Positions 49,406 to 58,107 of a stretch of DNA of 64,000 nucleotides are shown here, one piece after another (the stretch's first letter is position 1; each line of letters opens with the position of its first letter). The notes under the pieces were generated by a model. It saw only the letters and a list, made by a program, of their open reading frames with translations, had not been told where the DNA came from and made no database searches. The stretch is from Streptomyces sp. NBC_00091. GTDB lineage: Bacteria; Actinomycetota; Actinomycetes; Streptomycetales; Streptomycetaceae. The position numbers and the translations under genes were made by a program. The stretch spans positions 124,001 through 188,000 of the forward strand of contig NZ_JAPEMA010000002.1 in the NCBI RefSeq assembly GCF_026343185.1. The letters run 5' to 3'.

Positions 49406-51270
49406 GCCCCGCGGCGCCTGAGGGCGTAGAAGGTGATGCCGCCGAGCAGGAGGACCCCGGCGCCGACACCGGCCAGCAGCGCGAACTTGCCCACGGGCGA
49501 GTCGTCGTCCTTCGCGGCAGCCGTTGTGCCGCCGGTCCCGCCCTGTTCGCCGGTCCCGTTCGTACCGGACGGCGAGGGGCCCTGGGCGGCGTCGTCACCG
49601 AAGAAGAACACCGGGCTGTTTCCGGAGCGCGGCGTGCCTGAGACGTCCACGGTCAGCGAGATCGGTACGACGGTGCCCTTCGCCTCGTTGTGCGGCTCGG
49701 CGACCTGCGCCTGGATGTAGTACGTGCCGGGCACGTCGTATCCGTTGGAGTCGGGGCTCTTCGCGTCGTCCTGCTCGGTGATCTCCCAGGGCCCGCAGAC
49801 CCGCTCCACGTGCCCGGTCCTGCCCGCGAAGAGCTCGGTCACGTTGTTGTCCTTGTTGCACAGCGTCGACTCACGCTGGGCGTTGTAGACGGTGACGCTC
49901 CACCCGCTGGTGGCGGAGTTGGGGAAGCCGTTCGGGATGTCCACGCCGGCCTTGACCGTCAGTTTCTGGCCCGCCTTCAGCTCCACCCGCCAGAAGGGGG
50001 CTTCACCAACGGCGATGGACTGCCGGTGGGTGCCCGGTCCGATCGGGGTGGCGCTGTTGAAGGAGAAACCGCCCTCGGCGGCGGCCCCGGTGCGGGGCTG
50101 CGGAGTACGCGCACCGGCCGCCTGGGTCGTCTTGTCGGCGATGCCCACGAGAAGCTCGACGGGCATCGGCTTGTCACCGGACCGGGTCACCTGGTTCTCG
50201 ACCACGATGCAGCCGGTGTCGTCCGGCGCGGGCGTCTCGCCGCCGGCTCCGGGCTTGCTGCGGCCTCCGGTGGAGATGATGTTCGCCCACCCCATCGACT
50301 GGTCGAACTCCCGCAGCCAGTCGCTGGGTTTGCCGTTGCCCGCAGGGCCGGCCGAGACGGCGATGATGGAACCGCGCGAGTACCCCTCCTCGGCGACGGC
50401 GGTGGCGCTCACCTGGAGCCGCTGGTCCGGCCGCTTCTTGACCTTGTAGTAGAGGTCGCGCCCCCCGGTGAACTTGTCCAGGTACTGGCCGGGCGTGACC
50501 AGCGGAGCGTTCTGGCAGCCGTCGAGGGAGCCCTCGACCGGCTTTCCGGTGGCGTGGTAGGTCCGCCACGCCTTGCGGAACAGGGTGCCCAGATTGTCGG
50601 TCAGCGAGTCGGCGTCGTCGGCGTCCGCGTACGACCCGTCGGTCACGTCGGCGATGCACTTCAGCTGCGCACGTGCCGAGGAGGGCGTCCGGAACCCGAC
50701 CACGTCCACGGCGAGGTCGATGCCCTGCGCCTTGAGCTCGCGGGCCACGTCGCACGGAGGCGGCGGCGCACAGGTGTCGTCACCGTCCGAGACCAGGACG
50801 ATGCGGCGCTTGCCGCTCGTGCCGAGGTCCTTGGCGGCTTCGCGGAGCGAGACGCCGATCGGTGTGAACCCGACCGCCTTGAAGTCCGCGACCCGCTTCT
50901 TGGCGTCGTCGCGCGCCGCCCGGGCCATCGGAGTGACCGGCAGGACCTGCTGCGTGTCGGCGCAGCCTTGTTTCTTGTCCTGTCCGGGATACGTGGCTCC
51001 GTAGACGCGCATTCCCAGCGGGGCTTGTTCGGGGGCGGTGTCGATGATGCGGGTGACCGCCTGCTTGGCGGCGGCGAGGCGGGTCTGGCCGCCGGCGTCG
51101 TTCTCGTTCATCGACCCGGACAGGTCGAGAACCAGGTCGATCCGGGCAGGCTCCGGAACCTCGGGTGCTGCGGGGGAGGCGCTCGCGGTCGCCGCCGGCG
51201 ACAGGAGCGCGCCGAGCAACAGCAGGGGAACAGCGGCGAGCACGCGTCGGCGGCGTGGTTTCGGATACAT
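49399..51270 (-). CDS. Secreted, membrane-anchored VWA-domain protein
   Basis: The 623-residue protein starts at ATG 51270 with GGAG 12 nt upstream. It has a signal peptide (residues 1-32), then a von Willebrand A domain with MIDAS DLSGSMN at about 49-55, GFTPIGVSL and VSDGDDTCAPP. A beta-rich middle region follows (about 250-560) and a low-complexity linker of Gly/Thr/Ser/Asp (GTNGTGEQGGTGGTTAAAKD). It ends in one membrane helix and LRRRGAA, so it is anchored outside the membrane. VWA-plus-anchor proteins usually mediate adhesion or protein assembly. Its 3' end touches the ArsR pseudogene. Confidence 0.9.
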   Translation of the reverse strand: MYPKPRRRRVLAAVPLLLLGALLSPAATASASPAAPEVPEPARIDLVLDLSGSMNENDAGGQTRLAAAKQAVTRIIDTAPEQAPLGMRVYGATYPGQDKKQGCADTQQVLPVTPMARAARDDAKKRVADFKAVGFTPIGVSLREAAKDLGTSGKRRIVLVSDGDDTCAPPPPCDVARELKAQGIDLAVDVVGFRTPSSARAQLKCIADVTDGSYADADDADSLTDNLGTLFRKAWRTYHATGKPVEGSLDGCQNAPLVTPGQYLDKFTGGRDLYYKVKKRPDQRLQVSATAVAEEGYSRGSIIAVSAGPAGNGKPSDWLREFDQSMGWANIISTGGRSKPGAGGETPAPDDTGCIVVENQVTRSGDKPMPVELLVGIADKTTQAAGARTPQPRTGAAAEGGFSFNSATPIGPGTHRQSIAVGEAPFWRVELKAGQKLTVKAGVDIPNGFPNSATSGWSVTVYNAQRESTLCNKDNNVTELFAGRTGHVERVCGPWEITEQDDAKSPDSNGYDVPGTYYIQAQVAEPHNEAKGTVVPISLTVDVSGTPRSGNSPVFFFGDDAAQGPSPSGTNGTGEQGGTGGTTAAAKDDDSPVGKFALLAGVGAGVLLLGGITFYALRRRGAA

Positions 51271-51661
51271 GAAGGTGATCTCCAGGAGGTTGTCTGCCGG
51301 CCCCTTGGCACGTACCGGTCAGGGAACGGGCGCTCGGGGACGGTGGGACGTGTTCTTGGACCGGGCACCCCAGCGGAGCGGACGTCGTGCCGGCCGGACC
51401 TTCCGGCTCTGGGGGGGGCCGGGCGGTCCGAACCGCCGTGCTGGGCAATGGTTTTGTGTGCGGTGCCGAACTCGATTCACCCGATGATAAGCACATGCAC
51501 ATGGTTCCGCGAGCCCGCCTGATGCCACAGCTCCGGCGCCTCTGGTGCGGCGGGCCGCGATGACCGCGTCGATCGCAACCCCGATCGAGCCGTCCGGAAA
51601 TCAACTTCCGAGCAGCAGGTACGAGGAGTCGGCCGACGAGCGCAGCTTCTGGGACGTCCCC
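51271..51661. other. Intergenic region, nothing recognised
   Basis: Nearly 400 bp between two reverse-strand genes. It should contain the promoter of the VWA gene; a short AT-richer stretch lies near 51440-51500. No reading frame is protein-like. Confidence 0.45.
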
Positions 51662-52336
51662 TCAGCCCCGGCGGAACCACCGGCGGACACCGGACGGCCC
51701 GGCGGCGGGCGAGGGCGGCATCGGCGTCGGCATCGCTCCGCCGAAGGGCGGCAGCGCCTTGAAGGCGTCGTGCAGGATCACGGTCGGGGTGACCCTGCGC
51801 AGCGCGGCTCGCACCAGGGTGAGCGGGTGGTCGGGGAACTCGGCGTCCCACTCCTCGCGGTCAGCGACGTGGTAGGGCAGGCCCCCTTCGACTCCGGGCC
51901 CGTACGGATGCGGGGCAAAGTACCGCTCGGGACCCGTACGGGCCAAGATCACGGCCTCACGGATGCCGGTCATCGAACCCTCGGCGGCCTGCACCTTCAC
52001 CACAGCGCTGCATCCGGCACGCGGCATCGTCCAGGAGCCGAGGAAGACCTGCCCGTGGCCGCCCGGGCGCGGGACCTTGACGAGTTGGCGGACGGCGGGG
52101 ACGGTGTCCACCTCGCCCACCACGGCCTCGATCAGGCCCGCGCCGGCCGAGGCGACGGACCGGGCCAGCCCGTGGCGTAGCCGGTCGGGCTCGCTCAGCG
52201 GGGCCGGAAGGTCGGGGGCGAGGCCGAAGAAGTGGACCGACAGGACGAGGCCCCGCTCATCGGTCCACACCCCCGGCTCCCGTTCGGTGAATCCGGTGAG
52301 GTCCAAGCTGGTGATCGGTGTCATGGACATCATCAT
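51662..52336 (-). CDS. Hypothetical protein
   Basis: Three ATG codons in a row begin at 52336 behind GAGGTGGTC. The 224-residue protein is soluble: SLDLTGFTEREPGVWTDERG, LVLSVHFFGLAPDLPAPL, GSMTGIREAVILARTGPERY, and a Pro-rich tail (MPTPMPPSPAAGPSGVRRWF). It resembles small Streptomyces proteins near immunity or metabolic loci, but I cannot place it. The frame stays open upstream into Cys-rich sequence, which is unlikely to be translated. Confidence 0.6.
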   Translation of the reverse strand: MMMSMTPITSLDLTGFTEREPGVWTDERGLVLSVHFFGLAPDLPAPLSEPDRLRHGLARSVASAGAGLIEAVVGEVDTVPAVRQLVKVPRPGGHGQVFLGSWTMPRAGCSAVVKVQAAEGSMTGIREAVILARTGPERYFAPHPYGPGVEGGLPYHVADREEWDAEFPDHPLTLVRAALRRVTPTVILHDAFKALPPFGGAMPTPMPPSPAAGPSGVRRWFRRG

Positions 52337-52677
52337 GACCACCTCGCCTCCGGCTGCCGCGGCAGGGGGGACACAGGCTTGGCCTCTGGGCCGCACGAGC
52401 GGGCGGACCGAGCACCGCACCGGGCGGCAGTCGGCCAGCGGGTAGCAATCCCGGGTAAGAGTGACTAGCCGGCCTTCGGCGTCGTTCAGCCGGCGTGACC
52501 AGGCTTCATGGTCGCGGCCCGGCCGGGAAGCCACGTCGGCCAGCCGCAGCACCGGCACCGCGCTGTGGTGAGTGCCCTCTTCGGCACCTGCGCACCCGTC
52601 GGCGTCATCGTCTCGCCGGCCGGTTGGCCCAAGCATCTGCGATCGAGGGGGCACTTGCCGCAAGGCAGATCGGACGC
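52337..52677. other. Intergenic region, nothing recognised
   Basis: A 340-bp divergent gap. The right end holds the AT-rich operator of the TetR gene. A protein-like stretch on the reverse strand (LADVASRPGRDHEAWSRRLN, near 52470-52540) may be a trace of a lost reading frame. Confidence 0.35.
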
Positions 52678-52705
52678 TTTAATAAATGAACGAGCATTTA
52701 TTAAA
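52678..52705. promoter_or_regulatory. AT-rich TetR operator, perfect inverted repeat
   Basis: TTTAATAAATG-AACGAG-CATTTATTAAA has perfect 11-bp arms around 6 bp. It stands out as a very AT-rich island and runs into the Shine-Dalgarno AAAGGAGG of the tetR gene. Repressor binding would cover both promoter and start region. Confidence 0.85.
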
Positions 52706-52717
52706 GGAGGCGTAGCG

Positions 52718-53335
52718 ATGGCAGGCCGTCCCCGAGGGGTCGAGGATGCTGTGATCTTGCATGCAGCGGCCCGGGTCATGGGCCGCGTGGGTCCCGCGGG
52801 GCTCACGCTCGCCGCCGTGGCACGCGAGGTCGAGTTGGTGCCGGGCACGCTAGTGCAGCGGTTCGGTTCCAAGCGCGGTCTGCTGTTGGCGCTCGCCGAT
52901 CGGTCAGTCCAGTACGCGAGTGAGCTGGCCGGGCGCGTACGTCAGTCGCACGACTCGGCGCTCGGGGCCCTGGCGGCGCTGACGGTGGAATCGGTGTCCG
53001 CGATGGCCACGCCGGAGAGCTTCGCCAATCATCTGGCGTTCCTGTGCATGGACCTGACGGACCCGGAGCTCTACGAGCGCGCCCTGGCCGTTCACCGTGC
53101 CCATGCACAGGCGATCGAGGAACTGCTGGCGGAGGCGGCCGGTACGGGCGAACTCCGCGCCGGAACGGATGTCGCGGCGCTGGCCCGCACCGTACAGGCG
53201 GTCACCGCCGGCGCGGGCCTGACCTGGGCACTCGAACGCCAGGGCACCCTCGAACAGCGGCTCCGGCAAGAGCTCGACGCCGTGCTGTCCCCGCACGTCC
53301 CGCCCCGGCACAGCCACGACCTGGAGGAAGCATGA
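52718..53335 (+). CDS. TetR-family repressor
   Basis: ATG 52718 follows AAAGGAGG. The 205-residue protein has a clear HTH (LTLAAVAREVELVPGTLVQR, FGSKRGLLLALADRS) and a TetR_C-type ligand domain (FANHLAFLCMDLTDPELYER, VQAVTAGAGLTWALERQGTL). It should bind the perfect repeat just upstream and so regulate its own operon, which includes the SDR gene that overlaps its stop (ATGA). Confidence 0.93.
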   Translation: MAGRPRGVEDAVILHAAARVMGRVGPAGLTLAAVAREVELVPGTLVQRFGSKRGLLLALADRSVQYASELAGRVRQSHDSALGALAALTVESVSAMATPESFANHLAFLCMDLTDPELYERALAVHRAHAQAIEELLAEAAGTGELRAGTDVAALARTVQAVTAGAGLTWALERQGTLEQRLRQELDAVLSPHVPPRHSHDLEEA

Positions 53336-54243
53336 CGAATGACACCCGCCCGCTGGCCGGAAGGGTGGCCCTGGTCGCCGGCGGCACCCGCGGCGGCGGA
53401 CGGGGCATCGCCGTCGAGCTCGGCGCCGCCGGTGCGACGGTGTACGTCACCGGCCGCAGCAGCACGGGCGCTCGCTCCGACCTCGACCGCCCGGAAACCA
53501 TCGAGGAGACGGCCGAGCGGGTCACCGCCGCGGGCGGCCTGGGCATCCCCGCCCGTACCGACCACAGCCGTCCCGGCGAGGTCCAGGCCCTCGTCGACAG
53601 GATCGCCGCCGAGCAGGACGGACGGCTCGACGTCCTGGTCAACTCCGTATGGGGCGCAGACCCGCTCACCGACTGGGAACACCCCTTGTGGGAACAGGAT
53701 CTGGACACAGGGCTCCGGCTGCTGCGGCAGGCGGTGGAGACCCACGTCATCACCAGCCGGTGCGCGCTGCCGCTGATGGTCGCTCGCGGGAATGGCCTGG
53801 TCGTGGAGGTCACCGACGGCAACACCGCCCGCTACCGCGGCTCGTTCTTCTACGACCTGGCGAAGGCCTCGGTGATCCGCCTGGCCGTTGCCCAGGCCGC
53901 AGAGCTGAAGCCGCACGGCATCGCGGCGGTGGCCATCACACCCGGTTTCCTGCGCTCGGAGGCATTGCTGGAGCACTTCGGGGTCACCGAGGAGAACTGG
54001 CGTGACGGCGCGGCCAAGGACCCGAACTTCGCCCACTCCGAGACCCCGGCCTATCTGGGCCGGGCGGTGGCCGCACTGGCCGCCGACCCGCACATCATGG
54101 CCAAGACCGGGCGGGCACTGGCCACCTGGGGTCTGTACGAGGAGTACGGGTTCACCGACGCGGACGGCACACAACCGGACTTCGCCGCCCACTGGGCCGA
54201 GAACCTGGAGGAGCAGTACGGGCCCCTCGGAGAAGCGCTGTAA
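53332..54243 (+). CDS. Short-chain dehydrogenase/reductase in a TetR operon
   Basis: The 303-residue protein has the SDR cofactor motif RVALVAGGTRGGGRGIAVEL and NSVWGADP in place of the usual NNAG loop. The catalytic Tyr/Lys are FYDLAKAS, and GFLRSEA follows. The TGxxxGxG motif is GGTRGGGRG. It reduces a carbonyl with NAD(P)H. The 4-nt overlap with tetR shows an operon; the substrate is likely related to the TetR inducer. Confidence 0.92.
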   Translation: MTNDTRPLAGRVALVAGGTRGGGRGIAVELGAAGATVYVTGRSSTGARSDLDRPETIEETAERVTAAGGLGIPARTDHSRPGEVQALVDRIAAEQDGRLDVLVNSVWGADPLTDWEHPLWEQDLDTGLRLLRQAVETHVITSRCALPLMVARGNGLVVEVTDGNTARYRGSFFYDLAKASVIRLAVAQAAELKPHGIAAVAITPGFLRSEALLEHFGVTEENWRDGAAKDPNFAHSETPAYLGRAVAALAADPHIMAKTGRALATWGLYEEYGFTDADGTQPDFAAHWAENLEEQYGPLGEAL

Positions 54244-54294
54244 CCCCTGCCGGCGACATCAACGGACAGCTGCCGGGCCGCTCGGCGGGGTGGT

Positions 54295-54430
54295 TCACAC
54301 CTGGGCCATGCCGCCGTCCGCGAGGAGTTCGACGCCGGTGATGAAGCTGGAGGCGTCGCTGGAGAGGAAGACCGCGGCCTTGCCCATCTCGCGGGGGTCG
54401 GCGATCCGGGAGGGGCGTTCAGCGGGGTCG
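54295..54430 (-). pseudogene. C-terminal fragment of a second SDR
   Basis: A reverse frame ending at 54295 encodes IADPREMGKAAVFLSSDASS then FITGVELLADGGMAQV, the perfect C-terminal end of classical SDRs. Before about 54430 it changes to unrelated sequence. Only the last 45 codons of a dead gene remain, convergent with the intact SDR. Confidence 0.75.
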
Positions 54431-54572
54431 CCCCTTCCCGGGCGCCAGCCGGCGTGGAGGCGGTGGCGAAAGGGTAGGGGCCCAGCCGACCGTGTACGGT
54501 TTCGCCCTCGCTGTCGGTTCGCGGGTGCCAGGATGAGGCCAGGGTGCCGAACTGCGACAGCGGGAGGATGAG

Positions 54573-55112
54573 TTGACCACCCCAGAGGCCGGAGGTCCCA
54601 AGGTGCCGCCCAGCTACCCGCCGAAGTCCCCGCCGCCGCAGAAGAAGCCGGTGGAAGCCCCCCGCCCCCAGCCGGCCACGAAACCGAGGCCTGCCGCGGT
54701 GCGAGAGCGTCCGCGCATGGTCGTACGCAACCGGCGAACGGTCGGCCTGACGTACCGGGCCGACCAGTGGGCCGGGAAGAAAGCCGGGACAGAGGCTCTG
54801 GCCGCGGTGCGCGGCTGGGGGTACGCCTCACTCGACCCGAACGACCTCGAGACGGCCGTCCGGCTGCTGGTGGACGCGGTGGTGAAGGACGGCGGCAAGC
54901 GCATCAGCGTCCACCTGGGCGATCAGGACCAGAAGGTGCTGGTGATCGTCCTCAGCCACTTGGCAGCGACCGCGTCGGAAGACGCCCTTCTGAGCCAGCT
55001 CGCCGCGCTGCGCAGCGTGGAATCGTGCGGCACCGACGCCTCCGACGACGGCCGTCGGGTGTGGGCCCTGCTGGACGCCGCGCCCAGTCCCGGCCGGCCC
55101 GCTGCGGCGTGA
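54573..55112 (+). CDS. GHKL-like/regulatory hypothetical protein
   Basis: The start is TTG 54573, 6 nt after GGGAGGA. The 179-residue protein has a Pro/Lys-rich disordered N-terminus (residues 10-45) and then a domain with DLETAVRLLVDAVVKDGGKR, ISVHLGDQDQKVLVIVLSHL. This resembles the reduced HATPase-like proteins common in Streptomyces, without a conserved N-box. It may act as a switch protein. No anti-sigma partner lies nearby. Confidence 0.6.
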   Translation: MTTPEAGGPKVPPSYPPKSPPPQKKPVEAPRPQPATKPRPAAVRERPRMVVRNRRTVGLTYRADQWAGKKAGTEALAAVRGWGYASLDPNDLETAVRLLVDAVVKDGGKRISVHLGDQDQKVLVIVLSHLAATASEDALLSQLAALRSVESCGTDASDDGRRVWALLDAAPSPGRPAAA

Positions 55113-55121
55113 ACGGGCGGG

Positions 55122-55150
55122 GCGCTCCCCGCGCCCGCGGGGATGAACCC
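55122..55150 (+). CRISPR. Single type I-E-like CRISPR repeat, no array
   Basis: The 29-bp sequence GCGCTCCCCGCGCCCGCGGG plus GATGAACCC closely matches the 28-29 bp type I-E repeats of Streptomyces (GTGCTCCCCGCGCNNGCGGGGATGNNCCC). It has the hairpin CCCCGCG-CC-CGCGGGG. No second copy is found at the 61-bp period and no cas genes are in the window. It is either an array relic or a coincidental palindrome. Confidence 0.5.
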
Positions 55151-55429
55151 CAGCACAACGAGCGTTGGTTGCGCGCGGCACCGCGGCCCCGGAGGCTGCG
55201 GTCCGCCGGTCACGGAGGTCGTCGGCAGCCACGAACCCTCCTGGACCACCGCCTAACGAAAGATCCGGCTGGATGCGCACGCCGAGCCGTCACGGTGCCC
55301 TGGCGGTCCCGGGTGCCGGGCGGCGGGACGTCCGTTACGGCTGGGCGTGTTGATTGTGGCCAGGGTCGGGGTCGGCCGGGTTGGCGGAAGGAGCCTCGGT
55401 GGCAGTGCCTGCCCGATAGCGTTACGGCT
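55151..55429. other. Intergenic region, nothing recognised
   Basis: About 280 bp between the CRISPR-like repeat and the zinc-ribbon gene, with no protein-like frame. Confidence 0.4.
55417..55422 (+). promoter_or_regulatory. -10 box of a leaderless promoter
   Basis: TAGCGT lies 7 nt before GTG 55430, and no Shine-Dalgarno is present. The same arrangement supports the start choice of the zinc-ribbon gene. Confidence 0.5.
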
Positions 55430-55930
55430 GTGCGTGACGCTTCTGGGTGTGCGATGTGTAGCGCCGGCCTGGCCGGAGGGGTTGCGTTTGTGGTGTCGGG
55501 GGCGCGGCGGCCGTCGAGATCGAGGACGTGGCGGGCATGCCATCTGCTGGTGTGCGAGGCGTGTTTTCGGCAGGGAGCGCCGGATCCGGTGACAGGCCTG
55601 TCGAGACCGGCCGAGGCGCGGACGACGAACACCGTGGTCTGGCACGACCTGCTCGGCAGGGGTAGGGAGCTTCCGCCGACGCCGTGTGCGGGGTGCGGGC
55701 AGGTGGTGGTGCGCCGCACGGAACGGATCATGAAGAACGTGACCTGCTCACGAGCCTGCGCCACATCTCTCACGCGCACCCGTAACGGCGGGCAGGGGTC
55801 GGGCAAACCGTGCGCCGACTGCGGGGTGCTCGATACGGCTGGGCGTGCCGATTCTGCCTATTGCAGTGCGGCCTGCCGCCAGAGGGCGTACCGCAGGCGA
55901 GTCATCGCGCGGGAGGCCGGGGGCGCCTGA
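55430..55930 (+). CDS. Multi-CxxC zinc-ribbon protein
   Basis: GTG 55430 gives 166 residues. Cysteine pairs occur as CAMC, CEAC, CAGC, CADC and YCSAACRQRAYRRR at the end. The last is typical of zinc-ribbon tails that bind nucleic acid. Basic stretches separate the pairs. This kind of protein is found in several actinobacteria and is thought to be nucleic-acid binding, but its role is unknown. Confidence 0.65.
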   Translation: MRDASGCAMCSAGLAGGVAFVVSGARRPSRSRTWRACHLLVCEACFRQGAPDPVTGLSRPAEARTTNTVVWHDLLGRGRELPPTPCAGCGQVVVRRTERIMKNVTCSRACATSLTRTRNGGQGSGKPCADCGVLDTAGRADSAYCSAACRQRAYRRRVIAREAGGA

Positions 55931-56260
55931 CCCATGACGACGGCCGGCCGGCGGTGGGCCGCAGACCCTACCCCGCACCCATCGGGTCCCCCAGTCCGAG
56001 CACATTGGCCGGGACCGCCGGAGCAGTGTGGCCGGCGCCGGTGCCGTTGTAGCCCCAAGCCACCGCCGTCCGGTTCGGCCAGCACGCGGCGCACCTTGGC
56101 CTTCTCCCGCTGCGTGGGGCGGACAGGGACCGACCACCAGTCAGCCGAAGGCGTGAGCGGTTCGTGCGATGTTCACGGCGCCACCTCGGCCTCGTCGACC
56201 GCTGACACGCGGGGCCGCGTGCTCCCCTCTCCCTTACGTCTAGGGGTAGCCTCAAATCTA
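55931..56260. other. Intergenic region with a possible gene trace
   Basis: Mostly empty. A reverse-strand segment ending near 55968 (ACWPNRTAVAWGYNGTGAGH) resembles the end of small actinobacterial WGY-type proteins, but with no start or frame support. The right end has the -10 box of the HTH gene. Confidence 0.35.
56247..56252 (+). promoter_or_regulatory. -10 box of a leaderless promoter
   Basis: TAGCCT lies 8 nt before the ATG of the small HTH gene, and no Shine-Dalgarno is present. Confidence 0.5.
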
Positions 56261-56530
56261 ATGACCGAGACTTCCCCTGCCGTCAACGCGATCCGCTCCG
56301 TGATCGCGGATCTCGCGGCCATCCCGGACCCCGTCGATCGTGCCCGCGCGGTGGGAACCGTCCTCGACGCCGTCCCCGCTCTCCAGGCCGAACTTCGCGC
56401 GGCCAGGCAGGCCGCCGTCGTCGAGCTGCGGGCCACTCAGTCCCTGGCCGAGGTGGCCAACACCCTCGGCATCTCCGTACCGCGCGTCTCCCAGATCGCC
56501 TCCGGCGTCAGCCGCACCTCGAGAAAATGA
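56261..56530 (+). CDS. Small HTH (sigma region 4-like) protein
   Basis: The 89-residue protein has a helical N-terminal half (AIRSVIADLAAIPDPVDRAR) and a C-terminal HTH (QSLAEVANTLGISVPRVSQI). The shape is common among short actinobacterial DNA-binding proteins that act alone. It has a likely leaderless promoter. Its 3' end lies close to the dead LLM gene fragment. No operon partner is visible. Confidence 0.8.
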   Translation: MTETSPAVNAIRSVIADLAAIPDPVDRARAVGTVLDAVPALQAELRAARQAAVVELRATQSLAEVANTLGISVPRVSQIASGVSRTSRK

Positions 56531-56652
56531 CGAGGGTCCTCACTGGGGTCGGCCAAGGAGCCGTCGCCGTGGAGTGCCGGGTCAGCGACTCTCCTCCCCC
56601 GCGCCTGTGGAGATGGCCCCTCGTCGCCCCGCCGAGCAGCTCGATCGTGCCA

Positions 56653-57062
56653 TCAGGTGAGTCGCGGTGCCACCTCGGCTGCGACCCACGCCATGGCCTC
56701 CTCGACATGCTCAGCCGCGACAGGCAGCCACAGGGTGCAAGCCGTGAGCTTGCCTCGGCGAGCCTCCCGAGGCCGTCAGCGACACTCGTTGCGGTGGGCG
56801 CAGCGCCGCCGAGCGGCTGTTCCGGTGGCGGAACCACGGCGGGGATCCCGGGCGGAGTAAGGAACGCGGCCGAAGCGAGCGTCAGGCGGTCAGCGCTCTC
56901 TGCCCCGGCGAGGTCACGCAGGCGGCGCCGGACGTCGGTGCCCTCCGCGGCGTCGGCGCCGGTGCCGTACCAGCCGTCGCCGAACCGCAGCGCACGGCGC
57001 AGGGCGGCGGCGCTGTGGCCGCCGATCCACACGGGCGGACCGCCGGCGGTAACCGGGGGCAC
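56653..57062 (-). pseudogene. LLM-class oxidoreductase C-terminal fragment, frameshifted
   Basis: The frame from 57062 reads PPVTAGGPPVWIGGHSAAAL then RRALRFGDGWYGTGADA, the FMN/F420-binding end of luciferase-like oxidoreductases. It continues to about 56750 and then shifts: KLTACTLWLPVAAEHVEEAM, AWVAAEVAPRLT ends at the stop 56653. The N-terminal two thirds are missing too. It is a dead gene. Confidence 0.75.
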
Positions 57063-57182
57063 ACCTCTGATCAGGGCTCGTCTTCCGTGGCGACACGCCG
57101 AGTCGAAGGCGTGGACGAAATGTTCAAGTCACGTACTGCGCCGACGTCTTAGCCAGTTGTCGACGTACAGAATGGCAGAGCC

Positions 57183-57605
57183 ATGCACATAGCCCGGAAG
57201 TCTCCCTACCGACTCCTCCTGGCGCTGCTCGCCACCGTTGGGTTCACCCTCCTGGTCCCGGCGAGCCCGGCATCCGCCTCCGCCACCGCGAGCGCGCAGT
57301 TCTTCATGAAGAATCAGAACAGCGGGATGTGCATGGACGTCCCCGGCGGAACCGACGTTTGGGGCACCCAGCTCATCCAGTGGCCCTGCAACGGCAAGGC
57401 CAACCAGAATTTCTACTCGGGCTGCAACGGCGGTGAGAACCAGCGTTGGTACATGACGTCCACCGGCAATGGCGTGCTCGACCACTTCCACAACTGGATC
57501 AGCAAGAAGTGCATGGAGGTGGCCGACTGGCGCACCGACGGCGGTGCCCCGATCCGGCTGTGGGAATGCCACACCGGCAAGAGCCAGCAGTTCTGGAACT
57601 TCTAA
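57183..57605 (+). CDS. Secreted RICIN-type lectin domain protein
   Basis: The 140-residue protein has a signal peptide (residues 1-33, AxA end) and then a single beta-trefoil-like region of 105 residues: NQNSGMCMDVPGGTDVWGTQ, LIQWPCNGKANQNF, ENQRWYMTS, KKCMEVADWRTDGGAPIRLW and QQFWNF. QxW motifs are present as QNF, QRW and QFW, so two to three repeats are shortened. It binds sugars outside the cell. No catalytic domain is fused, unlike in typical Streptomyces glycosidases. Confidence 0.9.
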   Translation: MHIARKSPYRLLLALLATVGFTLLVPASPASASATASAQFFMKNQNSGMCMDVPGGTDVWGTQLIQWPCNGKANQNFYSGCNGGENQRWYMTSTGNGVLDHFHNWISKKCMEVADWRTDGGAPIRLWECHTGKSQQFWNF

Positions 57606-57829
57606 CCTCCGGCCCGGGTCCCAGAGACCAATGAAGCGCCCTCGCCTGCGTCAAGCGGAGCGTATCCCTTTGGGTGCGGCGCTTCTGGAGGGAAGGGCTG
57701 AGCTGGGAGAACGCTGATCGGGCTGTGGGGAGGGCTGTCGTCCCTACCGTGGCTGATGGCGTCTCGCGGCCTGGTTTGAGCGCAGGTACGCATACGAGAA
57801 CTGCTCGCCGAGCGCGGACTGGTCGTCTC

Positions 57830-58107
57830 CACCACGTCCTCGTCTACCTCTTCCCTGACTGGGCCCACATAGAGACGGGTGTCGTTCTGTCAGACGGAGG
57901 TCGGGTCTACGAGTTCGACCTCGGCTACAACCGGATGAGGGCGGGGGGCGAAGGCAACGCCGTCATCGGGCATTGGCACGACACGACATCACCAGCCACT
58001 GGCAGGCCCACTCTTTCAGCCCCGAAATCGCAGACGCGTTCATCTGGCGGCCCCCGGCACGGCGTACGCACCTCGCCCTCGCCCTCGCCAGAGAGGCAAC
58101 TCAGTGA
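57830..58107 (+). pseudogene. Frameshifted hypothetical gene
   Basis: The first part (HVLVYLFPDWAHIETGVVLS, DGGRVYEFDLGYNRM...AVIGHWHD) is in one frame, and from about 57985 the sense goes on in the next: ITSHWQAHSFSPEIADAFIW, RPPARRTHLALALAREATQ ends at 58107. A single base change links the two halves. No clear start was found. The upstream 57606-57829 holds no gene. The 3' end overlaps the convergent OYE gene. Confidence 0.55.

Noticed and set aside
49690..51522. Forward open frame of 610 codons
   Set aside because: Antisense to the VWA gene, Val/Gly/Arg-rich without domains; a shadow.
57606..57700. GAAGCGCC...GGCGCTTC inverted repeat after the RICIN gene
   Set aside because: Arms of 8 bp with a loop of about 40 nt are too weak for a convincing terminator or IS end.
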